Assembly (NCBI GenBank): GCA_029959195.1
Contig: CP114118.1
Coordinates: 1,178,001 to 1,242,000 of the forward strand
DNA length: 64,000 nt
Direction: 5' to 3'
From: Dictyophora rubrovolvata
Lineage: Eukaryota > Basidiomycota > Agaricomycetes > Phallales > Phallaceae
In this document: piece by piece, positions 33,877 to 46,135 of the stretch
Layout: every line of letters begins with the position of its first letter
Numbering within the stretch: the first letter of the stretch is position 1
Translations under genes and position numbers: made by a program
Notes under the pieces: model-generated
What the model was told of the DNA's origin: nothing
Databases searched by the model: none
The model's input: the letters and a program-made list of their open reading frames with translations, nothing else

Positions 33877-36131
33877 CTAAGCTCGTATGGTCTTCAATAT
33901 AAATCCCTCCAATCCGCCGCAAATCCACAATTCCTGAACGCTAGATCCTACTGGAGGTATTCTGAAATTTTTCACAATTCCGTCATCGGAAGTAAGGGTG
34001 ACTTGACCCGTTCGCATGTGAATCTGAATTGTGTATCCCGTAATAACCGTCGCCTCTCCATGCTTACCACCTTGACCCCGCTTACCATCAAGAGCATAAA
34101 CCTTGGTGAGCTCTGTTACTAGTTCAGCAGACTCCACGCATACGAGACCATTATTGATTGCATTGCGTTTGAATATATCCCCAAACGAACCAGCGATCAC
34201 TAAAGGCACCCCAGCTGCCTTCAAGGCAGTTGCTGCTTGTTCCCGTGATGAACCGGTTCCGAAGTTATAGCCCGATACCAGAATAACGCCGTATTTTACC
34301 TTAGATACCGGTTCCAACTTTTGAAGTGGTCTTGCGTGTTTTTCAATAAGACTTGCGACTGTCGTCGCAAACGATGGATCGTAATTTTCCATAACGATAC
34401 GTGCCTGGCGGTCCAGGGTAATGTCGTCTTGATATGTGTATTTTCCGGGATATATCCCGTCTGTGTTAAGGTTGTCCTGTGGAATGAATAGAGCTTGCCC
34501 TGAGAACGTTTCAGGGAATCCGGCCATCAAGCCTTCTTGCGATGTAAGGGAGGGTGGGGCACGTGTCCTAGTCATGTTACGCAGGGAGAAGGCTGGTGTC
34601 ATAGCTTCAGCGGAGGTATACTCGGTCGTGGAGCTCAGGGTCGATGGACCACATATGTAACCATTAACCGCACTGGCGGCGACAACAGCAGGACTAGCAA
34701 GATATGCTTTTGCTTTGGGATGACCCATGCGACCTTTAAAGTTGCGATTAGTTGCGCTAATACCGGTTTCACCTTCTTTGAGAAGTCCAACGCCGAGTCC
34801 AATGCATGGCCCACATCCGGGAGGAAGAACCTGAGCTCCAGCAGATATCAGGGTATCCCAGTCGCCAGATCGTTCGGCCTCAAGCTGGACGACAGAACTT
34901 GCAGCCGCTAGATAGAATTGGACGTTCGGCGAAAATGTGCGTCCTCGAACTACGGCTGCAGCCGCGGCTATATCGGAAGCACGTGAATTTGTACAGCTAA
35001 CCAAGTACGCCTTTTGAATAGGAATCTTGGCCGCTTGAAGAGCAGGCAGTGGTGTGCTGACTTTCACAGAGTTGGGGCCCGATACGTGGGGAGCAAGCGA
35101 GGAGAGATCAAGAGTCAAACAAGAAGAATATTCGGCGTCCCCATCGGCGTTGATAGGCTCAGACCTCAGCTTGTCCAGTCTCTCACGGTTGATGCGAGCG
35201 TGAGGGGGAAGCGTTGAGGGATGTAATCGAGATAAATATAAGCCACTTTCAGTCTTTTTCAGCATATCCTCGTACCATTGGAGAAGAATATTATCGACTG
35301 GGAATACGCCGGCCAAAGCACCCCACTCAGTTGTCATGTTAGAGATTGTCAGGCGTTCGTCCACCGCAAGATGTGAGACTCCTTCTCCTGTAAATTCAAT
35401 AGCGGCGTTTAAAACTTCATCATTGTTGAAGAGGCCACAGAGAGCCACGATAACATCTTTTCCGGTAACACCTGGAGCTAATCGTCCCTGAAATTCAACC
35501 TTCACCATTCGGGGAATCTGCCACCATGTCTTTCCAGTTGCCCAGACAGAAGCTGCATCTGTTCGTACGATCGGTGTTCCAACGGCTCCTACCCCTCCGT
35601 ACATATTGCTATGACTGTCGCTGGCTACTGTCAACGTGTAAGGGAAGGCGTAGCCTTCTTCAATAACAACTTGATGTCCAATTCCACGTCCTGCTGGATA
35701 GAAATCGATGCCGTGATCGCGAGCAAATACTTCTATTGATGCGTACTTGGCAAGGTTTTTCTCGGACTTGTTTTGAACATCATGGTCTATAGTAAAGACG
35801 AGCTGTCGATTATCTTTGATAGAGGTAGCACCAATCGATTTGAATCTTTTGATTAAATATCTTGATAAACAACCTTTCTGGCAAAAAAAAAAAAAGAGAG
35901 AAAGAAAACGTACTTGTTCATAACCGCAGCGGTATTGTCGTGAGTCATACAATGCTCGGGTCGAATCATGACAAAATCCCCGGCTTTGACATATTTGTTC
36001 TCTGAGAGATCCACGGCATATTTTTGCACAATTTTTTCGATCAAAGTTTGTGGAGGACGTGTTTTTGTCTGAACGGCAGTCGCAAAACCACGTCTACTGA
36101 GGCGTAAACTGAACTGTCCCAGGAAAAGCAT
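33877..36131 (-). CDS. LYS4: Homoaconitase, mitochondrial (lysine biosynthesis)
   Basis: About 730 residues in two exons with one small intron near 35838-35908 (donor GTACGT, acceptor CAAAAG). The start MLFLGQFSLRLSRRGFATAV is a mitochondrial presequence. Aconitase-family motifs: PEHCMTHDNTAAVMNK, VASDSHSNMYGGVGAVGTP, the [4Fe-4S] cysteines in LVSCTNSRASD and PPGCGPCIGLG, GTGSSREQAATALKAAGVP in the swivel domain and GDIFKRNAINNGL. The sequence matches homoaconitase (Lys4) of the fungal alpha-aminoadipate pathway rather than TCA aconitase. It hydrates/isomerises homocitrate to homoisocitrate. Full length, all cluster ligands intact. Confidence 0.93.
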
Positions 36132-36349
36132 GCAACACTTTTAAACGCCCGTCGATCTGTGTAGTAGACTTAATACTTTGATGCGTACCACTTTTGTTGT
36201 CAAAATGCGAAAGCCTCCGTCCAATTGGTCTGTCTTTCTGAACAACACGTCACAGCTTATTCGCGAAGGAACTCGAAAAGGTCAAGCCAGTCATAATTCA
36301 GAGCGCACACATTACTTCAGATGCTGAGATTTTTTCCAAAGTTATAACA

Positions 36350-37216
36350 ATGGAAGGTTCTAATCCTGATAAATCATCCAAGACGCTTTGGACGTTCCAT
36401 TCCGAACAAGATCTCTATCAGTATACTCTCGGCTGCGATTCAGACATCGGAGGAACAAGTACTGCTCATTTGACGATGACCGATGGTGGAAAAGCTAGAT
36501 TTTGGGGTGAAATGCGACTCGGAGTCAAGCCTGGGCTAGAGAACAAAATAAGAGGCGGTTATGCTGGGTTTCGTAACAAGGTGAACTTTAAAAAATGCAA
36601 TGTCAATCCTACCTCTTTATTTTGATCAAAAAATTAGACAAGGAATTCTTTATTTGGGGAAATAGAAGACGATATATCGTTTCGCCAATATCTCGTTTTG
36701 AGGTTGAAAGTAAGCGGGGACCTTCAGACACACAACTCTTACTATTGCAACATCCAAACGAGTTCGCTCATTGCGACGGACATATTCCAGCATCGCCTAT
36801 GGTTTAAGAAACCATACGAATGGGAGGACATTGCAGTAAATATCATATCATCTTCCTATCTTGAACTAAATGTTGCCTGCTGCCCTACTTACTGGCACAG
36901 ATCCCCTTCAGTGCCTTCGTATTGACGAATTACGGTCATTTAGTAGACCAAGGCTCAAATCTGACGACAGACCGAATACGAACCCTCGGAATATCCATTT
37001 TGGGAGGCAACTCAGGTGTCCAAGGTCGGTACGAGCTTGGTTTGGATGTCATAAAAGCGGTGAACGAGGCAAGAATTTCTTCTCCTGAATGATTTTAGCG
37101 TCCAGCAAGTTTACATGCGAATTTAGAAAGATCTCGATGTTGTTCCTATGATTGGTAAGTGAAACCAATCATCTTGCCTGCCTGTAGAATTGGGTTCAAG
37201 CTCTTCGTCCTCGTAA
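36350..37216 (+). CDS. CIA30/NDUFAF1-like complex I assembly factor
   Basis: A CIA30 domain: WTFHSEQDLYQYTLGCDSDIGG, RFWGEMRL, GGYAGFRNK, SLFGEIEDDISFRQYLVLRL, RLWFKKPYEWEDIA, IPFSAFVLTNYG, GISILGGNSGVQGRYELG. NDUFAF1 helps assemble the membrane arm of respiratory complex I. The clear part runs 36350-37068. After ...VIKAVNE there are two options: read through to a stop at 37088, or remove a GC-AG intron (37069-37126, GCAAGA) into a further exon ending at a strong GTAAGT donor and then a last exon stopping at 37216 (Ser-rich end). The strong donor in the downstream piece favours the second. No obvious mitochondrial presequence is visible at the chosen start, so an upstream exon may be missing. 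Confidence 0.78.
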
Positions 37217-37471
37217 ACGAAAGGCGGCTGTCAAAAACAGAGATAGAAAAGGACTAGTTCGTAGCCAAGGCAACAAAAAAAATAGAAGAAAAGGATAAAT
37301 TGAACTTATAGATATGTTACAAAAATAGTGATATTGAGTAAGGATAATGCTGAGAGAGTGAGTGAGATATGCAATAGAAGACATATCGAGACCCCTGTTC
37401 ACTTCAAAATTCAGATGCGTGAAATTATGGAAATGATGAACCATTCTGAAGGGTGGGGTGGTGATGATGAT

Positions 37472-38387
37472 TCAAGCAACCACACAACCAGAACAGCATC
37501 CAGCATCATGGTTATCGCTTTGTTGCTGAAAATTTCCCCCTGAAATGGGGTTGCCTGTTCCCAAACCCGTTGGGCGGTTGGTTTGTTGCTCCTGCAGTGA
37601 GGGAAGTTAGAGAAACATGACTCCATTGGCGAGACAAGAATTTACCTTGTTGTACTTCCGAATCTCCCGGACAAGGGTATAGAATGCCTCATCCACATTG
37701 ATTCTTTGCTTTGCAGACGTTTCAATAAACTGGCAGTTGAAGTATTTGGCGATATCGCGACCCTCTATGTATCAATCAACACACGCTACGAATTTAGTAC
37801 ATCTCGATGCACTGACCATTCATGCCGACTTGGCGCTCATATTCCAAGTCACACTTATTGGCAACGACGACTGTGGGGATAGACTCGGTGTCTTTTACAC
37901 GCAAGATTTGTTGGTGAAATTGATTTATTTCCTCGAAAGATGCCCGGGAGGCAATAGAGTATACGAGTAAGAATCCCTCCCCGGTACGCATGTATTGCTC
38001 ACGCATTGCACTAAAATGACGGTAATGAGAGTCATTAGTGACGCAATGGAAAAACATACCCATATTCTTCTTGTCCTGCGGTATCCAGGACATCCAGTAA
38101 AGCAACTTCGTCATCAATTACACATTGTTTCCGGTAAGAATCTGCGAAATAAGAGAGAGATAGGAGAAATTGCATTATGTATGACTGAAAAGGGCCGAAC
38201 CTTCGATAGTAGGATCATATTCGTCTACGAAATGGGATTGAATAAACTGAATCGTTAAAGCACTTTTCCCAACACCACCACCACCGACGACGACAAGCTT
38301 ATATTCACGAAGAAAAGGAGTCTGGAAACACGGTTTGTACGACAAAATAAAGAAGAAAATACCACTAACTCGACCACCGCTAGCCAT
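37472..38387 (-). CDS. RAS1: Ras GTPase
   Basis: Six exons encode about 215 residues of classical Ras. [20 protein letters not shown], switch I with [41 protein letters not shown] and ETSAK are all complete, and the C-terminus has a Gln/Gly-rich spacer with a double cysteine (palmitoylation) and the CAAX box CVVA. Fungal Ras controls cAMP signalling, morphology and mating. The initial exon is MASGGR followed by a GTTAGT donor, as is common in basidiomycete ras1. All introns GT-AG. Confidence 0.95.
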
Positions 38388-38976
38388 ACTCGCTGAGATG
38401 CTATAAGAATGATGTGTACGGATGCAGAGAAGAGAAGAAGACTGGCGAGGAGGCTTCCCTTATGTAAGGCGCTGGTTTCATCCATTTTAGACTCCGCGGC
38501 CTATTTGTGATTTCATGTGCAGTCCTCCCCAGCCACGCTCAACATCTGTAAAGCAGTGTCTTTCAAGACTTGGGTATGCTGTATGTAACGGTATGGATTA
38601 TGTAAGCTGAAGACCGTGTCGTATCCCCTTGCACTGTCTGTTCATAATTTTTGGATTAAAGTATACTTGGGATAAAAATGAATCAAGTCCCTAAAGGTTA
38701 GCACTGCTTACGCTCTGCTCAGCCTGAGCGTGAATCATGCGTGATGCATGCAGTGACCGTCATTTGAATTCGAGTCGGAGTTGAAAAAGCGTGGGAACAT
38801 CGATATTAAAGATACTCGGTCAAATTTTCTCAGTCTTTGCTCTCACTCGACATTTTCGTACCCTTAGGATCTCCATTGTGAGTTCCATATAGAGTTGTCG
38901 GTTATTGGAGAAGGAAAGACATATATAGTTGTTGACTCATTATCTCCTTCTTTTTAGTTTCGCCTAACCAGACACC
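38388..38976. promoter_or_regulatory. Divergent promoter region, Ras / eIF5A
   Basis: A 589-bp gap between two divergent genes. The part nearest eIF5A is pyrimidine-rich (for example 38831-38900 and TATCTCCTTC just before the ATG), as expected for a highly expressed translation gene. The stretch 38730-38760 contains a GCATGATGCATGC-like palindromic cluster. Confidence 0.35.
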
Positions 38977-39790
38977 ATGAGTGATGACGAGCAGCATAAT
39001 CAGGCTTTCGAGCAAGCTACTTCAGGTGCTTCGCACACCTTTCCTATGCAGGTACGTATATCGTTCATGCCACGATACGAACTTCCCGTCTGATTTTGTC
39101 TCTCGAGTGCTCTGCATTGCGGAAGAAGTATGTTTATCACTGGTTGATATTCCTTTAATTGACCATCTTTAGCGGACACGTAATGATTAAAGGGAGGCCC
39201 TGCAAAATTGTTGATATGTCCACTTCTAAAACTGGTAAACACGGACACGCCAAAGTCCATCTTGTCGCTATTGACGTAGGTCTCGACCCCAGTGTGATCT
39301 TTATTTATTTTTTTTATATTCTTTACTTTCAGATTTTCACTGGAAAAAAATTGGTACGGTTTGATTTTTAGTTACGTTGTTTCAAATTCAATCGATCAAT
39401 GTCATGCACAGGAGGAAATCTGTCCTTCAACTCACAATTTAGACGTTCCCAATGTCTCTCGTACTGAATATCAACTGGCGAGTGTTTATGATTCATCTTG
39501 TTCCCACTTGATTCTTATCTTTCTGATCTTATAGGTCAATATCGACGATGGTTATTTGAATCTTATGTCTACTGACGGAAACCCCAAGGATGATGTCAAA
39601 GTTCCCGAAGGTGAACTTGGACAGCAAATTCAGGCTGACTTTGATGCAGGCAAAGATCTGCATGTCTCAATTCTTGCAGCCATAGGTGAAGAAGCTGCCA
39701 TATCGTAGGTTCTCCTCTCTTGGGGTTTATGAATCCATGTTAATTCGGACCACTCCATGTAGTTGCAAGGAGGCTCCTAAGGGCACTTAG
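38977..39790 (+). CDS. Translation factor eIF5A (hypusine-containing)
   Basis: Seven exons give about 157 residues. The hypusine loop [12 protein letters not shown] is intact, with GRPCKIVDM before it and [17 protein letters not shown] after. The second exon is a 20-nt microexon (39108-39127) coding CSALRKN, demanded by the invariant family sequence. The intron 39478-39534 starts with GC (GCGAGT): its removal yields [15 protein letters not shown], the family consensus, whereas a GTTTAT donor six bases on would insert Ala-Ser. The final exon encodes CKEAPKGT, the usual C-terminus. eIF5A relieves ribosome stalling at difficult peptide bonds and aids termination. Confidence 0.95.
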
Positions 39791-40090
39791 ACCGCTCTCA
39801 CTAATTGAATTTATTTTTTTCATCTCCTTTTGTGAATATTCCCGTAATCTGGTTTCTTCCCCCTCCTATCACGCTTGCTACGTCCCTGTCATCTTTGCCA
39901 CTATATTTCTGCGTTGCGTTTCTACAAACTATTAAAATTTGACGTGATGGTCATTTGCCCAGAAATGTGCTTATAAAGGAATTGCTAAATAGTATCTTGA
40001 CTTGTTGTACAAGATGTGGCTATGTTTATGTTTATATAAACGCCGGAATGTCCAAACAGTGAGCCGCCCCTCATTTCGAAGAGCGCGACA
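39791..40090. other. Short intergenic region
   Basis: 300 bp of 3' region of eIF5A and promoter of the SAM-domain gene; no other feature seen. Confidence 0.35.
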
Positions 40091-41952
40091 ATGGCGACCG
40101 CACCACTCTCAACTCCTACTCAAATACAAGACAATCACCCTGGCGGGTTCAGGTCAGCATCAGTCGACCTATTGACTCGTTCAAGTTCCAGCAAACTTGA
40201 AGCGCATCCGAGCTGGTCTGGCCAACGTCATTATGATGATAAAGAGTCTTTACCCTCAACAAGCACAACCCGTCGTGACGACAATCCTTCACACGATCCC
40301 CATGGTCCTGCTTTACCGTCGACTAGCTCCCATGGTAAGGAATTGGGCAACTCAGTTTCTTCATCCAAGTATTCCGACACTTGGTTGGCCCGAAACGACC
40401 GAGGTGAACGAGTCAGTTTACCGGTGTGTTTTCACTGAAAATTGAACTATACAGACTCTTATTTGTCTTTCTGACTTTTTTGAAACCAGAGGCGTCCGTA
40501 TTCCTGGAGCCCATCTCAACTGGCTTCATACCTGGCTAGAGAATTGCATACTCACGACGGGACACCGTTAGATCCGGGCACCGTTCAATCCATGACTGAA
40601 TTCGTTCAAGATTCCAAGATCAACGGCCGTGTATTTCTCCTTTTGGATCAAGAAGATTTTCAAGAGTATAACTTTATCCCCGTTTCCTTTGTGCAGAGAG
40701 CGAGTCCTGACCTTTACACCCCAGAATGTACGACCTCGATCCTTTTTGGCGGGATGCTATGTGGGATGCTGCATATACTCTTCGAAAGCGTGCGCTCCCT
40801 TATAAGCGAAGTCGTGCCTCTAACACTGTTGTTAAACGTGCACAAGTCCGTAGCATCATGGATGTATTTGGGGAAAATCTCCATGGGACTGGTGACACTA
40901 AGCCGATTGCCTTCCAACAGCCACCCGTCGCATCAGGAGTCAAACCCGAACCGAAAGCCGAAGAAAATAAAAGGCGAATATTACCGGATGGTGTTAAAGT
41001 TGATTCTACTTCGTTCGGAAATCTACAAGTGTCACTATCGCCTAAACCTCGGCCAGAATTTTGTCAAGGTGGACAATCTACCCAGGTCCCAGAGCTGGTC
41101 CCAGTATTACCTCCTTCGCCAAGTACTCCAACGGATGTTATCCTAAATGAAGTCTCCGAAATGCCTTATAGCACAAGTTTATATCAACAGCCATTCGTTT
41201 CACAGGATTCACATGGCAACTCTTTCCCTGTCTTTCAAGAACCCGAGGATGCTCCAGACGAGGCTTCCATAACCCCACATAGGTCGATTAATGTTGTGTC
41301 TACCCCGGCCTCTCAGGAAGGAAGCGAGTTACCCATAGCCGAGTCCTGTGCCAGCGCTGACGGAGAACCGTCAACCACTCCCAGGGATATGCCGGTCGAG
41401 ACAGAAGATCAACCCTCGCAACAAGATTCCACGAGCCGGCTGTTGACAGCGTCGCAATCGGTCAAGGGGAAGGATAAGGCCTCGGTGTTTAACCATGTAA
41501 CCCCATCCGTAAGCAAAAACACACCAACCCTCACCGAAAAATTACATCATAATATCACAAACCCGGAGCCGGCTTTTATTCAGCCTCAAACGTATTCCGA
41601 AAGAGAGATATTGCAAACTATAGAAATCCTACGGACCCGTTTGATAGAATTAGAAAATCAGCTAGAAACCATGGAAAAGGCCAGTTTTACCCCAGAGGCG
41701 GCTTACCCGTATATGAGGGAACAACAGAGACGTCGACATTCAACCACAAGTTTTGATGACTTCCCAAACGGTGAAACCGAATATACCCATCACCCATGCA
41801 GTGGTCTTACCGAAATTGTTTTCAATAACGCAACCGATTTCGATGTTACTCGTTCGTGGCAAAATGCTCTGATCCTCCTGGCAGGCGCCACAACTGGGGT
41901 GACGGTCATTCTCCTTCCAGGATTGTGTAGACATTTTTGGAACAAATGGTAA
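40091..41952 (+). CDS. SAM-like domain protein with C-terminal membrane anchor, function unknown
   Basis: Three exons (40091-40421, a second starting after an acceptor near 40490 and ending 40665, and a third from about 40725). The second intron is a 59-bp GTATAA...CCCCAG intron that fixes the frame. Residues ~115-195 form a SAM-like helical domain: YSWSPSQLASYLAREL, MTEFVQDSKINGRVFLLLD, then QEMYDLDPFWRDAMWDAAY. A long disordered, Pro/Ser/Thr-rich middle follows, then a coiled coil (REILQTIEILRTRLIELENQ) and a single C-terminal hydrophobic segment (NALILLAGATTGVTVILLPG) near the end, making it a likely tail-anchored protein. I do not recognise a named homologue; it could be an organelle-surface adaptor. 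Confidence 0.75.
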
Positions 41953-42328
41953 TGTAGGTGTGTCGTTCTCCTTTCGGTGTCGAGAGTCAATCATGATATG
42001 TATTATAAATAGAGAACTTCGGTTTATTACCAGCCTTATGGGTGCTTGTGCTTCGCCATTCTAGATCGTCTGTAACATCTCATATTTCCATGTTTTATTC
42101 GCGATGAAAGTGAGAGCTATATATTAAAATACATGAAGAACGAACATATCGCGATTCAACTGGCCTGTTTCTCGTTATCCGTATCTTTTCAAATTTTAAT
42201 TGTACATGGAATAGTTGACCGTATTATACTGGTAACACAGGTAACGACCGAAAATCATTATGTTCATACAGCCTGAGGGGCAGAAGAGATTTGCATTCAA
42301 GATTATGTTCCAGAAACCTACACCCACG
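41953..42328. other. Convergent 3' region
   Basis: 376 bp between two convergent stops; AT-rich; no other feature seen. Confidence 0.35.
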
Positions 42329-45300
42329 TTAATTTGCCCATTCTTGCCACAAAGCATTAGTCTCATCTATGGGAAGAGATGTTAACGGGCCGTCTAGTGG
42401 CGCAGTCTCGATAAGTTCGATAACCTCTTCCTCAATTCCTTGTCGATCATTTTGGTCGGAACGCGTTGCTATCAACAAGGGCATCCCAGGGTGGGATTGT
42501 AGCAGTCGAAAATTATTTCCTTCAATGACTTGCATTAATCTCCCTGTCCCAGTGTTCCGGACCTCGATGAAATTATGACTAAACAAAAGAAGATGTGGAC
42601 CACGTTCGGCGTAAGATTCCGCCGTTGTTTCCCAACGGACATAACCAGCTTTGCGAGTCGGTACAGCATATTTTGTTACATAGCATCCGAATTCTAAATG
42701 TTTTAATAGATTAAGCAGAATTAGATGGTTTATAAATATAAGACATACCATGATAGATAACAATGAGTTCATCTGGACCTGATTTGACAATCCCAAGCGG
42801 ACGGGAGCTTTCAGTCTTAGCTTTCAATATAGAGATGCCGATAGATTCGTCGGCATTAGTGAAGTCCGGGATTTGAACCGGAGTTTGAGTCGAAATCCTT
42901 GATATGTTTATGAACAAATTTTCTTCTAAAAATTCTGCACGTACTTGGTAGGATCAACAACTACCATTAAGCGTTCAGTAGATATGGCGATCGTCTTGGC
43001 CAATAACGTCACATCGAAGGGGTCCTTGGGTACATAAAAGGGCTGTTAAAAATCAATAAACCGGACTTCAAAAGATTAGACAAATCATACTTCTCCAAAT
43101 GGCCGGAAGGTAGGCGTGCCACTTCCGCTTTGGATTCTGCGCAACACGCCTTGAGGTGAATCCAAGACGGCTTCTAGTGCGTTTATTGTAACACTTATAA
43201 ATCCTTTACTTGCATAAACAACTATAACAGGAACGTATGAAAAGGATGTAGCGTTTGTAAGATTAGGGACCTACGCATTGTTCGATCCGCGACTACACCA
43301 ACGCGGAAAAACAGGATTGATCCCCCACGCTCTGCTTTCGCCAATCGTTCAGCCGACTGTTCAAGGACGCTTGCCGACGATTTATTCTCCGAGACCCGTG
43401 CAATAATATCAAGTGAATAAGCGTTCAACTGATCATCGTGTAGGACTACCAGCTTGCGTATTAACGGCATAGCTACGATGCTTTTGGAGAATGGTGAAGT
43501 CAACACTTTAGCGTAGCCTTGGGGGTTACGTTAAGATTTACGATCCTGATTGTATAACATAAAATAGGCATACTTCCATGTCCTCGAACGCCTGCATAGA
43601 TACCTGTTGATGTAGCTGCAGCAAAATAACTTCTCCCGTTTGCGGCTAAACGAGAATAAACTACTAAATAAAGGCTCCGCATGTAATAATACTCACAAAA
43701 GAGCGTGGCGCTAGTGATTTCTCCCGTAAACATTCTCGTAGAAGTCGCAGGAACCCTGGGTGTTCTAATTCGGAAAAAATGTTTCTCAACAGCATCCATC
43801 CCAAACCACTTTGATACTCATGTCAGATATATCTATCAAATGCAGAACGTTCCGCTTACTTTATTGGAGTCCATTACAATTTTCCTAATATTCACGGCTT
43901 CTTCTAACACCTCTTTCCACTTCGCACGTGTTTCCTCGGAAGTGGCATACAGTGTGTATTTGCGAGCAGGAGATGATGCATGGTATAGGATAAAAGGGTA
44001 CATGGGTTTAGAGGGCTTAATAAAGGAGTGGAATAGACCGCCACTTTCATTCCGTTCCTCACGGCGACTGTCAACTGGTCCATTGAAAGCACCAAGTCGG
44101 ATATATTCGACGGGAAGAGGCTGCAAAATTAATCAAGCCTGGTATATATTGAAGAAGGATGTGTAAATACCCGGGACACTACTACTTTCGCTCCAGACGC
44201 TGGATCAGGGTGGGTAATCAAGACTAGTTAGACACAAATCAGTTAAATGGCTCAAAAATTAGGACGGGCTTTCGTATTTACGATAATTATCAAGCAAGGC
44301 AACTTCCAAGTCCAGCCATCTACTCCAATTATCAGCCCTTTGCTTCCTCGCAAGCTGCCCGATATGAACAAGACTGCGGGTCTCGTTATATAGGTCCATG
44401 TCCTGTTTACCATATGACAGCTTTGAACTCGGGAGTTGAGAATCAAAACTCACAATGATTTCCCCTCGTCGAAATTCTAAGCTCTCGCATAATGCATAAT
44501 ATTTGACCTTGCTTTCGCTAGCTGCAATGCCGGGTTGAGTGTTCTTCACAAATCTGTCTAGAACATCGAGTAGGATAGGTATAGTCTCTAAATCAGGATA
44601 ATCAGCTTGTGAGCTCAAGTTAGAACTAGCTGAGTCTCCAAAAAGCTTTTCCGTTCGTTTTTTTACTTCTTCCAGTTGTAAAGAGAGCCGGGGAAGGCGG
44701 GTCACAGGCCTTGCGATAAAGGTGATTAGATCCCGTTTGCCTAAGCGAGGATCCTGGGAACATAATTCAAGAAATTTGCGATATCGTGAGTTGTTCTTCA
44801 GTTCACGCCGGTGAACTGATTCGGCGACCGGGTAGTGCTAATGAGTGCTTATTCCAGTAGTTCTACACAGATAGAATTAAAGCATGCCTTGATATATGCA
44901 TCATAGTCCTCCTTAAACTTGAAAATAGCTCAACACGGTAGAATAAACATAAGACGGAAGACTAATCAACAAGCGAGATACCAAAATACTTACTGTCTAG
45001 AATTATGTGTCCGATACTGATAATGATCGGATGTTGTTCTATTTGCAAGGAAAACAAGGCGTTAACCATGCATTTATGGTGAGCGAGAATATCAGTTAGG
45101 TTGAAAAACACTTCGTTGATAAAAGCATCAGTTTTCCCTTCCTTAATTACAGGTGGCATGGTAGATTCTAAACCACCAATAAATACCTGCATGAGACAAT
45201 TTAAAGAGAATTTTCCACCATGGAAAATCACTTACCTCTTGCACAAGTTCCAGATCACGTACATAATTCCGTTCACCATTAATTAATTCGAATATGGCAC

Positions 45301-46135
45301 TTTGACGGATAACTTCGGTTTTTGGCAGAGATTCGATAGCTTCCTTGGGAACGAGGCGATGCCACTCCCAGTTATTGTCATCACCTTCGCCACTTTGGTA
45401 CCGTCTTATGAGGTCGTGTAAGTCATCCATATCGGATGGTCGATCATTTAGACTAAAACAATGAATACTTGACGATATGATGAGAAATAAAAAATAATAT
45501 GACCTCAAACGCGAAAGGTTATTGGCGATTATGCTTGGGCTCCTCTAATCCAGCCATCAGCCGCACAATCTAGTATCTTTCAAGTAATATAAGATTACTT
45601 CGAAAGCATCCTCATTATTACCATCTGCTGTCCCCCAGTCTATTCCGATATCAGAGGGATATGAATGCTTGTGCCTTAATGAATGGGAAGATTGAGACAA
45701 TTGTATCTGCGGTCGAGGTCCAGTGCTAGAATATGCTCTTGACCGGGAATGAGAAGGAAGCCGCAAATTAGATTGATGTGAAACTGATCGAATAACTTGC
45801 GGTTCGGAAGGCTGCCATGCGTCGGAAGAGATGTAGCTCGTCTCTGGCTGAGCCGTATGTCGACCGGGTGGCACAGGGCTCTTTTTGGATGGGAGGCGTG
45901 GTTGAAAGTCGTAGTATAATTCAGGCTCCGGGAATTCCAGTCTTGGTCTGGAAAAGTAAGAAGAGACGGGTGTCTCATTCAAATGTGACTGTGAAGACTC
46001 GGTGTTCGACGGGTACGGCGTCGCCGCTGGATCCTGTTTCGACCAAGGATAAATCGGTGCATCGACTGGAGAGCCGGGGACTGCTGGCGGTTTCGCACCG
46101 GGTGGAACTCCGTACAGGTTGTGTTCTCGAGACAT
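42329..46135 (-). CDS. Rho guanine nucleotide exchange factor (Rom1/2-like; DH-PH-CNH)
   Basis: Roughly 1,000 residues in about fourteen exons. A disordered Pro/Ser-rich N-terminus is followed by a RhoGEF (DH) domain (RQSAIFELINGERNYVRDLE, HYPVAESVHRRELKNN, ITFIARPVTRLPRLSLQLEE), a PH domain (VALLDNYLLITHPDPASG to KWKEVLEEAVN) and a C-terminal citron/CNH domain (FAAATSTGIYAGVRG, KLVVLHDDQLNAYSL, ISILKAKTESSRPLGI, EFGCYVTKYAVPTRKAGYVR). This is the Rom2 arrangement; it activates Rho1 in cell-wall integrity signalling. One intron, 44838-44887, begins with GC (GCATGC): removal joins DAYIK to HYPVAES, a block conserved in DH domains, and the only GT option would need a 29-bp intron. The start is 69 bp from the divergent OPT gene. 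Confidence 0.9.
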
